Source of the DNA: Paraburkholderia sacchari
GTDB lineage: Bacteria; Pseudomonadota; Gammaproteobacteria; Burkholderiales; Burkholderiaceae
NCBI RefSeq assembly: GCF_000785435.2
Contig: NZ_JTDB02000014.1
Location: 62,001-126,000 of the forward strand
Direction of reading: 5' to 3'
Length of the DNA stretch: 64,000 nucleotides
The position numbers were made by a program, and so were the translations under genes. Under the pieces are notes generated by a model. The model saw only the letters and a program-made list of their open reading frames with translations. It searched no databases and was not told where the DNA came from. Within the stretch, counting starts at the first letter, position 1; every line of letters begins with the position of its first letter. Below are positions 1 to 9,100 of this stretch, in pieces.

Positions 1-443
1 ATCATCAGCCGGTAGTCGCAGTTGATGTGGTACAGCCCGCCGCCGTAGGCCCACGTCGGGTCTTCGGCCCACGGCAGATGATGGAGCGTGGCCGGATCCG
101 CCTGCGACGCGTCGCCGGGCCATACCCAGATGAACCCGTACCGTTCGACAGCAGCATAGCGCCTGACTGGCGGAAAGCCGCCGACCCGCTGCCCGGGCAT
201 CCCGGCCACCTTTCCGTCGCAACCCATTTCCAGCCCGTGATAGCCACACACTAGCCGTCCGTCGCGGACAAACCCGAGTGAGAGCGGTGCGCCACGGTGG
301 GGGCAGAAGTCCTCGAGAGCAACGACCTCGCCGCCCTCCCCGCGGAAAAACACGATCGATTCACCACAGATCTTGCGGCCGAGCGGCTTGCCCCCGATCT
401 CATCCGGGGTGCAAGCCACGTACCACGCATTCTTCAAAAACAT
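1..443 (-). CDS. vanA: Vanillate O-demethylase oxygenase subunit (VanA), N-terminal part, cut by window edge
   Basis: This is the first ~147 residues of a Rieske non-haem iron oxygenase; the rest lies outside the window. The Rieske [2Fe-2S] ligands are visible as C47-P-H49 and C66-x2-H69. The start region (MFLKNAWYVAC) and the stretch GFIWVWPGD around residue 125 are typical of VanA, which O-demethylates vanillate to protocatechuate with the VanB reductase. The catalytic iron site is in the missing part, so a related demethylase (for example dicamba or syringate type) is possible. It is divergent from a MarR regulator across a palindromic operator, the usual arrangement of van genes in Burkholderiaceae. 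Confidence 0.85.
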   Translation of the reverse strand, partial: MFLKNAWYVACTPDEIGGKPLGRKICGESIVFFRGEGGEVVALEDFCPHRGAPLSLGFVRDGRLVCGYHGLEMGCDGKVAGMPGQRVGGFPPVRRYAAVERYGFIWVWPGDASQADPATLHHLPWAEDPTWAYGGGLYHINCDYRLM

Positions 444-503
444 TCCCGTCTCCTGTTCCTGATATTTCTTCGGTCACGCGCGAACGGCATCCGGCGACTT
501 AAT

Positions 504-534
504 TCAGTACACTGAATGTCATTCAGTGTACTGA
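504..534. promoter_or_regulatory. Perfect 31-bp palindrome, probable MarR/VanR operator
   Basis: Two 15-base arms (first arm TCAGTACACTGAATG) are exact reverse complements around a single central T at 519. The site lies between the divergent vanA and marR genes, 61 bases upstream of the vanA start and about 100 bases upstream of marR. Its size and symmetry suit a dimeric winged-helix MarR repressor controlling both directions. The palindrome is seen directly; the regulator assignment is inference from position. Confidence 0.8.
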
Positions 535-635
535 TCGAAGAAAGGATTAACAAGGAGAGCGGTATACTGGTTTTCCCTCGACAGGGCGCCCCAACCTTCA
601 AGTAACCAGTCCAACGGGCACAGCTCGTCCTCATC

Positions 636-1112
636 ATGAAAAAAAGGAATGCCGCCGGTGCGCCGCGCCCGCCACTGGATCTCTACGAAGAGCCTGGCCA
701 TTTGATCCGACGCGCACACCAGATCACGGTCGCCATGTTCTACGAGAAACTTGGGCGCGACGTCACCCCAGTGCAATACGCCGTGCTGCGCATGCTCGAT
801 GAATGCCCTGGTCTGGACCAGGTTACGCTCGCGCAAAAAGTCGCGCTCGACACCTCTACCACCGCCGACATCGCTGCGCGCCTGGAAAGCAAAGGATGGA
901 TCGTACGCGAGTTGCTACCGCGGCGGCAGCGTCGTCTGGTTCTCACGCCCGAGGGTAAAACGCTGATTGCCAGGCTGACGCCGTTGGTTCGCGATCTAAG
1001 GGACAGCCTCTTCGAAGGGATGGACGAAGCGGACGCTCTCGATTTGATACGCCTGCTGAGCAAATTCGTTCATCTCAACAACGAGCAAAGTCGAGCGCCG
1101 CTGAAGCCGTAA
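636..1112 (+). CDS. MarR-family transcriptional regulator (VanR-like)
   Basis: A 158-residue protein of typical MarR length. A helical N-terminal dimerisation part is followed by a winged helix-turn-helix at about residues 45-115, with recognition helix around TSTTADIAARLESKG and the wing RRQRRLVLTPEG. It most likely represses the divergent vanA operon and responds to an aromatic acid such as vanillate or ferulate. That ligand is inferred from the neighbour and is not visible in the protein. The ATG at 636 has no clear Shine-Dalgarno sequence but is the only start that keeps the whole fold. Confidence 0.85.
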   Translation: MKKRNAAGAPRPPLDLYEEPGHLIRRAHQITVAMFYEKLGRDVTPVQYAVLRMLDECPGLDQVTLAQKVALDTSTTADIAARLESKGWIVRELLPRRQRRLVLTPEGKTLIARLTPLVRDLRDSLFEGMDEADALDLIRLLSKFVHLNNEQSRAPLKP

Positions 1113-1307
1113 TTTACTTGCGCGCCTCATTATCGTTACGCGCGCTCGGTACTCGCGAACCGATACACCTGCTTTGCACTTCATCCCATGCAACACCTCC
1201 TCGATCAAAGGTGTTGGCCCCAAAACAAAACAGCGTCACGCAGCACCGAAATTTCCGATGCCCACGTGACGCCGCAAAACAGCCAACTGGAGATTAAAGC
1301 CGCCCCG

Positions 1308-2954
1308 CTACACCTTCGATGCAACGTAATACGAAACCGCGATCGTCAACGCCGCGCCAATCAACGCGGCATAAGGCAACATATCGCGCCACTTGCTGCG
1401 CGCGGGAATTTCCACTTCCATGTCGAGCGCGCTGCCCGCCGGGAAATGGCCGCGATCCTGCCAGTAATGGCGATACGCAAACACCGGCACGATCAGCAGC
1501 ATCGCAATCAAGCCATCGCGCAGCGTATTCTCGCCTTGCAGATTCGCACCCGCGCCAACGAACACGAGATTCGCGTAGCCGCAGAGCGCGCCCAGCCCCA
1601 GCAGCCAGGTCGGGCAGCGGAACGGACGGTCCCATGCCGGACGATCCATGCGATGAATCCAGCCCGATTGCAGGTTGAGAAACACGAACAGCATGTAGCA
1701 GACGTTCGAGATGGACAGCACCGTCATGTAGTCGGACATCGCCAGCAGCACGAGGTTGAAGCCCAGGTCGGTCCACATCGCGGCGGTCGGCGCGCCGTGC
1801 TCGTTCACCCGCGACAGGTAGCGCGGCAGCCAGCCGTCCACCGATGCCTGATAGAGCGTGCGCGAAGAACCCATCATCGAAGTCATCACGATCAGCAGGA
1901 TCGAGAGCATCAGCATCACGACCACTGCGTTGCCGACCCATGCGCCGCCGCCCACGATGGACGCCATCGCCATGCCCACGCCGGTGCCGTCGCCAATGCG
2001 CGGGTCGAGCATGGCCTGCATGCCGAGGGAACCCTGGAAGGCCAGCGGCACGAGCGTCATCACCACGAGGCACAGCGCGCCCGACCAGAAGATCGCGCGG
2101 GCGGTATCGCGGCGCGGATCGCGGAATTCGCGCGTGTAGCACACGGCGGTCTCGAAGCCGTACGAGGCCCAGCCGGCCATGAACATGGCGCCCAGAGCCA
2201 TTACCACGCCCTGGCCGTTCCATGCGCCAAACATCGATGCGGTCAGATTGCCCTGCGCGTCGTGGCCGAGCGGCAGCAGCGGAAAGAGATGCCTGGCGGG
2301 CACGTCGCCGGTCACGAACGGCACGAGGCCCACGATCAAAAGCGGCGTGAGCGAAGCAATGCCCAGAATCTTCTGCGTTTTTGCAGCTTTCGATGCGCCA
2401 CTATGCTGAAGCCGGAACGTGATGAGCAGAAACGCCGCCGCAATCAGGAAGGTCGCGTTGATGCGCAACGTGAGACCGGGCTTGATGAAGTCCAGGTTCG
2501 CGAGCGTCCATCGCCATTGCAGAATGGCCGCGTCGGGAGCAAACAGCGTGGAAAGCGCGTAGTTCGCCGCAAGGCCGCAGCCGAGCGCAAGCATGGGCGA
2601 CCACGCAAGCCAGTTGCACCACACCGAAACCGGCGCAATCATCTTGCTGTAGCGGACCCAGCCAATCGCGCCATACACCGACGCGCCGCCCGATTTATGC
2701 GGGAACAGGCCGGAAATCTCGGCATAAGTGGCGCTTTGCACGAGGCCCATCGTGATCGATGCGATCCAGATGGCCCAAGCCGGCTGGCCTATCGTCGCGC
2801 ATACGCCGCCGATCGTGAAAAGCACACCCGCCGGTACGCCGCTCGTGACCCAAAATGCGTCTTTCCATGTGAGACCACGCTGCAACGCATGGCTGTGGTC
2901 GCTTCGTGCGCCAACATCGTCGGCACCGCGCGCACGTATTCCCGCTTGCTCCAT
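1308..2954 (-). CDS. APC-superfamily amino acid/amine permease
   Basis: A 548-residue inner-membrane protein with about a dozen hydrophobic segments. The first membrane segment is glycine-rich (SGVPAGVLFTIGG) and is followed by YAEISGLFPHKSGG, the pattern of APC-family helices 1 and 2. It is likely a secondary transporter for an amino acid or amine; the substrate cannot be read from the sequence. The start is supported by an AGGAGG ribosome site about 7 bases upstream. It lies downstream of a choline-type binding protein on the same strand, but a terminator separates the two, so they are probably separate transcription units. Confidence 0.85.
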   Translation of the reverse strand: MEQAGIRARGADDVGARSDHSHALQRGLTWKDAFWVTSGVPAGVLFTIGGVCATIGQPAWAIWIASITMGLVQSATYAEISGLFPHKSGGASVYGAIGWVRYSKMIAPVSVWCNWLAWSPMLALGCGLAANYALSTLFAPDAAILQWRWTLANLDFIKPGLTLRINATFLIAAAFLLITFRLQHSGASKAAKTQKILGIASLTPLLIVGLVPFVTGDVPARHLFPLLPLGHDAQGNLTASMFGAWNGQGVVMALGAMFMAGWASYGFETAVCYTREFRDPRRDTARAIFWSGALCLVVMTLVPLAFQGSLGMQAMLDPRIGDGTGVGMAMASIVGGGAWVGNAVVVMLMLSILLIVMTSMMGSSRTLYQASVDGWLPRYLSRVNEHGAPTAAMWTDLGFNLVLLAMSDYMTVLSISNVCYMLFVFLNLQSGWIHRMDRPAWDRPFRCPTWLLGLGALCGYANLVFVGAGANLQGENTLRDGLIAMLLIVPVFAYRHYWQDRGHFPAGSALDMEVEIPARSKWRDMLPYAALIGAALTIAVSYYVASKV

Positions 2955-2981
2955 CCAACTCCTCCTGAGGTCTTACGCTAA

Positions 2982-3010
2982 CTAAACAAAATTGCCCCGC
3001 CAATTGGGGC
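2982..3010 (-). terminator. Rho-independent terminator after the choline-binding protein gene
   Basis: Read on the minus strand there is a GCCCC/GGGGC stem with a 7-base loop followed by AATTTTGTTT, a classic intrinsic terminator. It sits between the choX stop and the permease start, so it should end the choX transcript. The stem is only 5 bp, so termination may be partial. Confidence 0.6.
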
Positions 3011-3117
3011 GTTCAGGGATCGCCAAGGGCGTGCAATTGCACCGCTCGCCCCTGGCACCCTGCTCCCCGGCCGTCCGCAAGAGGGTGCGAACGGCGGCGG
3101 CATGCCTGCAAGGCAGG

Positions 3118-4068
3118 TCAGTGCGCGCCCAGATATGCGCGCACGGCGGGCAGGCCCGGCTTGCCGTCGAGGGTCGTCACCCCGGCGAGCCACTTGTCGA
3201 GCATCTGCGGATTGGTCTTGAGCCAGTCGGCGGCGGCCTTGTTCGGGTCCTCCTTGGCCGCAATGGGCACCATCAAACGGTTCTCGATGGCGGTGGTGAA
3301 CTGCAGGTTGGAGACGAACTTCGCGACGTTCGGGCAACGCGTGCTGTAATCGGGCGGTTCCGCGGTCAGGACCTTGGCCGCGCCGTAATCGGGCCCGAAT
3401 ACGTCGTCGCCGCCCGAGAGGTAATCGATCTTCATCTGCACGTTCATCGGATGCGGCTCCCAGCCGAGGAACACGATCCACTGCTTGTCGCGCACGGCGC
3501 GGTTCACCTGCACGAGCATGCCCGCCTCGCTCGACTCCACGAGCTTGAACTTGCCGAGACCGTACTGGTTCCCGGTGATCATCTTCTGAATCAGCTGGTT
3601 GCCGTCGTTGCCCGGCTCGATGCCGTAGATCCGGCCCTGCAGTTTGTCCGCGAACTTCGCGATGTCCTGGAACGAGTGCAGGCCGCCCTGGTACACGTAG
3701 TCGGGCACGGCAAGCGTGTATTTGGCGCCGGTCAGGTTGGGCGTCGGCAGCACCTTGATCGAACCCGTTTTCGTGAACGGCTCGATCATCGGGTCCATGG
3801 TCGGCGACCAGTAGCCGAGGAACACGTCGATCTGCTTGCTCTTCAGCCCCGCAAACGTGATCGGCACCGAAGCGATGGTCTTGGTGGGTTCATAGCCGAG
3901 CCCGGCGAGTATGGTGGACGCGACGCCCGTGGTTGCGGCGATGTCGGTCCAGCCGACGTCGGCGAAGCGCACCGCCTTGCATTCGGCGGGATCCGCCGCA
4001 TAGGTGCTGGAACAGGCAGCCGCGGCGAACAGCAGCGCGCAGGCCTGCAGGGTCTGGAATCGGCTCAT
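3118..4068 (-). CDS. choX: Choline/glycine-betaine ABC substrate-binding protein (ChoX-like)
   Basis: A 316-residue periplasmic binding protein of the OpuAC/ChoX family. It has a signal peptide ending near residue 24 (cleavage after STYA). Aromatic-cage residues typical of quaternary-ammonium binding are present: W40 and D42 in VGWTD, W86 in LGYWSP, and a third tryptophan in FLGWEPHPMN. The ATG at 4068 is preceded by GAGGAG, so the upstream in-frame ATG at 4161 is rejected. No ChoV ATPase or ChoW permease gene is adjacent, so this is an orphan receptor that must use a transporter encoded elsewhere. Confidence 0.85.
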   Translation of the reverse strand: MSRFQTLQACALLFAAAACSSTYAADPAECKAVRFADVGWTDIAATTGVASTILAGLGYEPTKTIASVPITFAGLKSKQIDVFLGYWSPTMDPMIEPFTKTGSIKVLPTPNLTGAKYTLAVPDYVYQGGLHSFQDIAKFADKLQGRIYGIEPGNDGNQLIQKMITGNQYGLGKFKLVESSEAGMLVQVNRAVRDKQWIVFLGWEPHPMNVQMKIDYLSGGDDVFGPDYGAAKVLTAEPPDYSTRCPNVAKFVSNLQFTTAIENRLMVPIAAKEDPNKAAADWLKTNPQMLDKWLAGVTTLDGKPGLPAVRAYLGAH

Positions 4069-4595
4069 CTTCGTCTCCTCGAGATTTGCACAGCGTCGAT
4101 CGGTTCCGCATGGAAGGGATGGCGGCACACTCGCGGACGAACTGCGTGTGGCCAGATGCAAGCTGCGTGCCCGCCCCGCTTCCCTTGTCCAAGGCCCGCT
4201 GTGACGGGGCTTACGGGAAGAATGCAGGCGACGGCGCGCATCCCACGGTCAATAGTCGTTTGGCAAAAAACGGCTCAACGTAGCAATTGCGACGCGGTCT
4301 TGCGCAGATGCGACAACGCGGGGCTGAAAAGGCCGTGTGGCAGGGTTTTAAGTTGATTGAACGATCAATCGAAAAACGGTGGAGGGCGGGTTGACCCGGA
4401 ATGCATGAGCGAAATTTCCAGGTGGCTTTCAGTATTACTTCATTCGTATGACGGGATATTCCGGCTGCTTTCGATTGGTTTACGTTGCAGGCGAATGGCC
4501 GCCGACAGGGCGCTGTGGGGCTGGGAGCGCTCCCATTGCATGTACCTTGCGCCGGCTTGATTCACTCAGGATTCCGATTAATTTAAGCGCCGCCG
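4069..4595. other. Intergenic stretch with no supported gene
   Basis: About 527 bases separate the minus-strand choX start from the remnant upstream of wrbA. No open frame here shows family-like composition or a good ribosome site. The choX promoter should lie in the left part. I see no tRNA, riboswitch or strong palindrome. Confidence 0.5.
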
Positions 4596-4706
4596 CAGAA
4601 AGCTGGGTTCGGCGAAGCGCACGAGTACGCGGGCGTGGATATCGTCACCGGCCGCGCCGGCAAAATTCAGGCACTCTATGTCTTTCTGGATTCAACGCCG
4701 ACGTAG
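4596..4706 (+). pseudogene. Remnant of a SnoaL/NTF2-like protein (C-terminal strands only)
   Basis: Codons ending at the TAG at 4704 encode about 36 residues with the pattern GVDIVTGRAGKIQALYVFLD, the conserved final two strands of SnoaL-like proteins (usual form: D-V-x-x-x-x-D-G-R-I-x-x-L-Y-x-F-L-D). No N-terminal part is present upstream, so the gene looks truncated. The match is by eye and short. Confidence 0.45.
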
Positions 4707-4771
4707 CAGCATTACCGCCTCCCTCGCTGTCCCACCGCGGCTTCGCCGCAATCATGCAAAAGGAGTGGCAA

Positions 4772-5371
4772 ATGTCCAAAGTCCTGGTGCTGTATTACTC
4801 ATCGTACGGGCACATCGAAACGCTTGCGGGTGCCATGGCCGAAGGCGCACGCTCGACAGGCGCAACGGTCGACATCAAGCGCGTGCCGGAAACCGTGCCC
4901 GAAGAAATTGCCAAGGGCGCGCACTTCAAGCTCGATCAGCAGGCGCCTGTCGCAACCGTCAACGATCTCGCCAACTACGACGCAATCATTGTGGGCACGC
5001 CCACGCGCTTTGGCCGCATCTCTTCGCAGATGGCGGCGTTCCTCGATCAGGCCGGTGGCCTGTGGATGAGCGGCGCGCTCAATGGCAAGGTGGGCGGTGC
5101 GTTCACTTCGACGGCCAGCCAGCACGGCGGGCAGGAAACCACACTGTTTTCGGTCATCACCAACCTGCTGCACTTCGGCATGACGATCGTGGGCCTGCCG
5201 TATAGCCACCAGGGGCAGATGACGCTCGATGAAATCGTCGGCGGTGCGCCCTATGGCGCGACGACCATCGCAGGCGGCCAAGGCCAGCGCCAGCCGACCG
5301 AAATCGAGCTTGCCGGCGCGCGGCATCAAGGCGAGTTGATCGCCAAAACGGCAAACAAGCTGTTCGGCTGA
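4772..5371 (+). CDS. wrbA: NAD(P)H:quinone oxidoreductase WrbA, flavodoxin-like
   Basis: A 199-residue cytoplasmic flavoprotein of exactly the usual WrbA length. The FMN phosphate loop is at the N terminus (YYSSYGHIETLA, about residues 8-19), followed by the WrbA signatures GTPTRFG and FTSTASQHGGQE and the C-terminal GGQGQRQPTEIEL. It reduces quinones by two electrons and limits redox cycling. The ATG at 4772 follows AGGAGTGGCA; longer upstream frames lack support. It is monocistronic, with a strong stem-loop just after the stop. Confidence 0.95.
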   Translation: MSKVLVLYYSSYGHIETLAGAMAEGARSTGATVDIKRVPETVPEEIAKGAHFKLDQQAPVATVNDLANYDAIIVGTPTRFGRISSQMAAFLDQAGGLWMSGALNGKVGGAFTSTASQHGGQETTLFSVITNLLHFGMTIVGLPYSHQGQMTLDEIVGGAPYGATTIAGGQGQRQPTEIELAGARHQGELIAKTANKLFG

Positions 5372-5384
5372 CCGGAATACAAAA

Positions 5385-5420
5385 GGCCGGTCAGTTCACT
5401 CCGCCTGACCGGCCCGTTCT
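5385..5420 (+). terminator. Stem-loop terminator after wrbA
   Basis: A perfect 10-bp stem (GGCCGGTCAG with CTGACCGGCC) and a 10-base loop, followed by a short pyrimidine tail (CGTTCTCTC), starts 13 bases after the wrbA stop. The minus-strand Lrp gene converges from the right, so it may act on both strands. Confidence 0.7.
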
Positions 5421-5464
5421 CTCACCACCCGGCATGCGCGGGCAACCAAAAGCTAAAACAAGCA

Positions 5465-5905
5465 TCAGCGCATCTCGCGATCAATATCGCGCCGCAAGAC
5501 TATCGACGTCGTGAGGTCGTCGACCGTCTCGTAGTTCGCGACCCAGTCGCGGACACGATTGAGGCCGTCGATATTGCCGGCCTCGATCTCCACGATCAGA
5601 TCCAATTCCCCGCTAACCGACGACATGCGCCGCACTTCGGGCTGCTCCGCCAGCAAGTCGAGCAGTTGATTCGCGGGCGTGCGCTTGAGGCTCACCATCA
5701 GAATCGCACGAATCACATTGGGGTTGATTTCGCCGATGTCCGCGCGATAACCGCGTATCACGCCGCTCCTCTCGAGATTGGCGACGCGCTCGCTCGTGGC
5801 GCTGCGCGACAGCCCGATGCGAGCCGCCAGAGCCTTCAACGCAATGCGGGCGTCCTTGGAGAGGACGGTCAGAATCTCACGATCAGTTGCATCAAGCTCA
5901 CGCAT
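5465..5905 (-). CDS. Lrp/AsnC-family transcriptional regulator
   Basis: A 146-residue protein with the standard Lrp layout. An N-terminal helix-turn-helix occupies about residues 5-55 (LDATDREIL, LAARIGLSRSATSERV) and a C-terminal RAM ligand domain about 65-140 (motif SGELDLIVEIEA). It is divergent from the kinase/aminotransferase fusion gene. Such local Lrp proteins usually sense the amino acid or amine metabolised by the divergent operon. A motif repeated upstream of that operon and upstream of the ABC transporter could be its binding site. Confidence 0.9.
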   Translation of the reverse strand: MRELDATDREILTVLSKDARIALKALAARIGLSRSATSERVANLERSGVIRGYRADIGEINPNVIRAILMVSLKRTPANQLLDLLAEQPEVRRMSSVSGELDLIVEIEAGNIDGLNRVRDWVANYETVDDLTTSIVLRRDIDREMR

Positions 5906-5932
5906 CAGTCACCTTTCCTGTCCACCGAATAC

Positions 5933-5970
5933 ATGCCGGTCCATTCCGACATTCTGCCGGGCAATCCGGC
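5933..5970. promoter_or_regulatory. Candidate Lrp-type operator, first copy
   Basis: Positions 5933-5950 read ATGCCGGTCCATTCCGAC. The same 18-base string with one mismatch recurs at 9305-9322. A GCCGG/CCGGC inverted repeat follows at 5956-5970. The element lies in the 293-base divergent promoter region between the Lrp gene and the fusion gene. Repetition is seen directly; binding by the adjacent Lrp protein is inference. Confidence 0.5.
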
Positions 5971-6198
5971 AACATACATGATGTCGTAAAACCCATCGCA
6001 TGCCAACATACGGTCAGGATGCGCGTTCAACATTATTCCGGTCCGGCTGGGGACTTTACCGGCAAGCCGTCGGGCCTGTGGTCCGGATTGCTCCGCGTCT
6101 TCTCACGATTTTTGAGTCTCCGCATGACCTTCAATCTGGATTCCTGATCATCCACATTTTGAACAGGCCTTTTAGCCAATCCACGCTGGAAGCACGAT

Positions 6199-9100
6199 AT
6201 GACCGATCTCTCTCGTCCCGCACCTCACTACACTGTCGCCGACGCCGAACAACTCGGCGCAGAGATTTTCGGCGTGACAGCAACCGCCTCCTTGCTCGAT
6301 GGCGAGCGGGACCGGAACTTCCGCCTCAAAACGGAAACGGGCGCGGACTGGATTCTGAAGATCGTGAACTCCAGCGAACCCAAGGTCGAAAGCGAACTCC
6401 AGACGGCGCTGCTGCACCATCTCAACGAGGCCGGATCGAGCATGCCGGTCCCGTACCTGAAGCCGAGCGTGTCCGGCAAACTCCTGGCGTCGACGGTGTC
6501 CTCGACCGGAGAAGAGCACGCCGTGCGGCTCGCGAAATGGATTCCGGGCACGCCGCTCGCCACGGTCGAGCGCAACTTCGAATTGCTGCGCAATCTCGGC
6601 CGCGCGATGGGCGATCTCGATCGCGCGTTGCAGGGGTTCATCCATCCCGGTGCGCTGCGCAATCTGGATTGGGACGTCCGGCATGCGGCACGCGCACGCA
6701 CCCGTTTGCACTTCGTGCGCGACGACGAGAAGCGAGCGATGCTCGAGCGCTTTATCGCGCGCTTCGAAAGCCAAGTCGCGCCGAAGCTGCCGCGCCTGCG
6801 CGCCCAGGTCGTCCATAACGACGCCAACGACTGGAACGTGCTGGTCGACGAAGCCGATCACCGCAAAATCGCCGGTTTGATCGACTTCGGCGACGCCGTG
6901 CACACGGTGCTGATTGCGGACGTTGCGATTGCATGCGCCTATTCGATCCTCGACACCGAAGATCCAATCGGCGCAGCGGGCGCGCTGGTCGCCGGTTTTC
7001 ACGAGCGGTATCCGCTGCTGCCGGAAGAAGTCGACGTGCTGTTCGATCTCATCGCCATGCGGCTCGTCATCAGCGTGACCTTCTCGGCGTCGCGTCACGA
7101 CCGCACGCGGGACAACCCCTATCTCTCGATCAGCGAGGCGCCCGCGTGGCGGCTGCTGCATCGGCTCGACGCAATGAATGCGCGCTTCGCCACGGCCATT
7201 CTGCGCAAGGCTTGCGGATTCGACGCGGTGGAAGGCGCAGGCGCCACCCGCCGCTGGATCGCCGCCAACACGAAGCACTTCGCCCCGATCGTGCATCCGC
7301 ATCCGGCCACCTTGAGCAAGACCCTCGTTCCGTACGGCGATGCATCGCACGAGATGACGATCGATTCGGCCGCGCAGCGTCCCGACAAATCCACCGCCTG
7401 GTGGAACGACTTCTGCGAACGCCATCATATTCAGCTAGGCGTGGGGCCGTGGGGCGAGAAGCGCACGGTCTACAGCAATGCGGCGTTCGAATCGCGGTTC
7501 ATCAACGGCCAGCATCGCATCCATCATCTCGGCGTCGATCTGTTCATGCCGGCCGGCACCGCCGTCTACACGCCGCTCGACGCCACGGTGCGCAGCGTGC
7601 AGATCGAGCCCGAGCCGCAGGACTACGGCGGGCTGATCACGCTCCTGCACGAACCGCAAGGCTGCCCGCCTTTCGTGACGCTCTGGGGGCACATGGGGCA
7701 CGAAGCGCTCGCGCGTCTGAAGCCGGGGCAGAAGCTGGCCGCGGGCGATCTCGTCGGCCACATGGGCCACAGCGACGAGAACGGCGGCTGGACCCCGCAT
7801 CTGCATTTCCAGGTATCGACGGACGTGAGCCTGTCGGCCACCGAAATGCTGGGCGTGGGCGAAACGGCCTACCTCGATGTCTGGGCCGACCTGTTCCCCG
7901 ATGTCGCCGCGCTCGCCGGCATTCCGCCCGAGGCATTCAAGCAGACGGGACGCACGCGCGCCGAACTCGTCGAGCGCCGCAAGGCTATCCTGCTGCCCAA
8001 TCTGTCGATTTCCTATGCAGAGCCGATCAAGTTCGTGCGCGGCGACGGCGTCTGGCTGATCGACCATTGCGGCCGCGCCTACCTCGATTGCTTCAACAAC
8101 GTCTGCCATCTCGGCCACGCGCATCCCGACGTGGTGGAGGCGATCACGCGGCAAGCCGCGATCCTCAACACCAACACGCGCTATCTGCACGACACCATCG
8201 TCACGTACGCGGAACGCCTGACCGCCACGCTGCCCGCCGGGCTTTCGGTGGCCTCGTTCGCGTGCTCGGGCAGCGAGGCGAACAGCCTGATGCTGCGCAT
8301 GGCGCGCAATCACACGGGCAACCGCGACGCGCTGGTGCTCGACTGGGCCTATCACGGCAACACCCAGGAGTTGATCGATCTGAGCCCCTACAAGTACAAG
8401 AGCAAGGGCGGCAAAGGCAAACCGGATCACGTATTCCAGGCCGATATTCCCGACAGCTACCGCGCGCCTGCGGACTGGCCGCTCGAAGAGCATGGCAAGC
8501 GTTTCGCGCAGAGCGTTGCCGAGCAGATCGACGCCATGAAAAAGCTGGGCCGCAAGCCCGCGCTATTCCTGGCCGAATCGATTCCCAGCGTGGCGGGGCA
8601 GATCTTCTTGCCCGACGGCTATCTGCAAGAGGTCTACGCGATGGTGCGCGCGGCGGGCGGCCTGTGCGTCGCCGACGAAGTGCAGGTCGGCTTCGGCCGT
8701 GTCGGCAGCCACTGGTGGGCCTTCGAAATGCAGGGCGTGGTGCCCGATATCGTCACGATGGGCAAGCCCATCGGCAACGGTCATCCGATGGCCGCGCTCG
8801 TGACCACGCGCGAGGTGGCTGACAGCTTCAACAACGGCATGGAATACTTCAACACGTTCGCAGGCAATCCGGTGTCGTGCGCCGCGGGCCTCGCTGTGCT
8901 CGATGTGATCGAGCGCGACGGACTCCAGCGCAACGCGCTCGAAGTCGGCAACTACCTGCTCGATGGCTTCCGCGCGATGCAACAGCGCTACGAAGTCATC
9001 GGCGACGTGCGCGGGCAAGGCTTGTTCCTCGGCATCGAACTGGTGCTGGACCGAAAAACCCGCGAACCCGCCACGGCGCTCGCGAAGAAGATCTGCGACA

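Noticed and set aside
1188..2981. Long plus-strand open frame of 597 codons
   Set aside because: It is antisense to the APC permease and has a histidine/arginine-rich composition typical of reversed GC-rich coding sequence.
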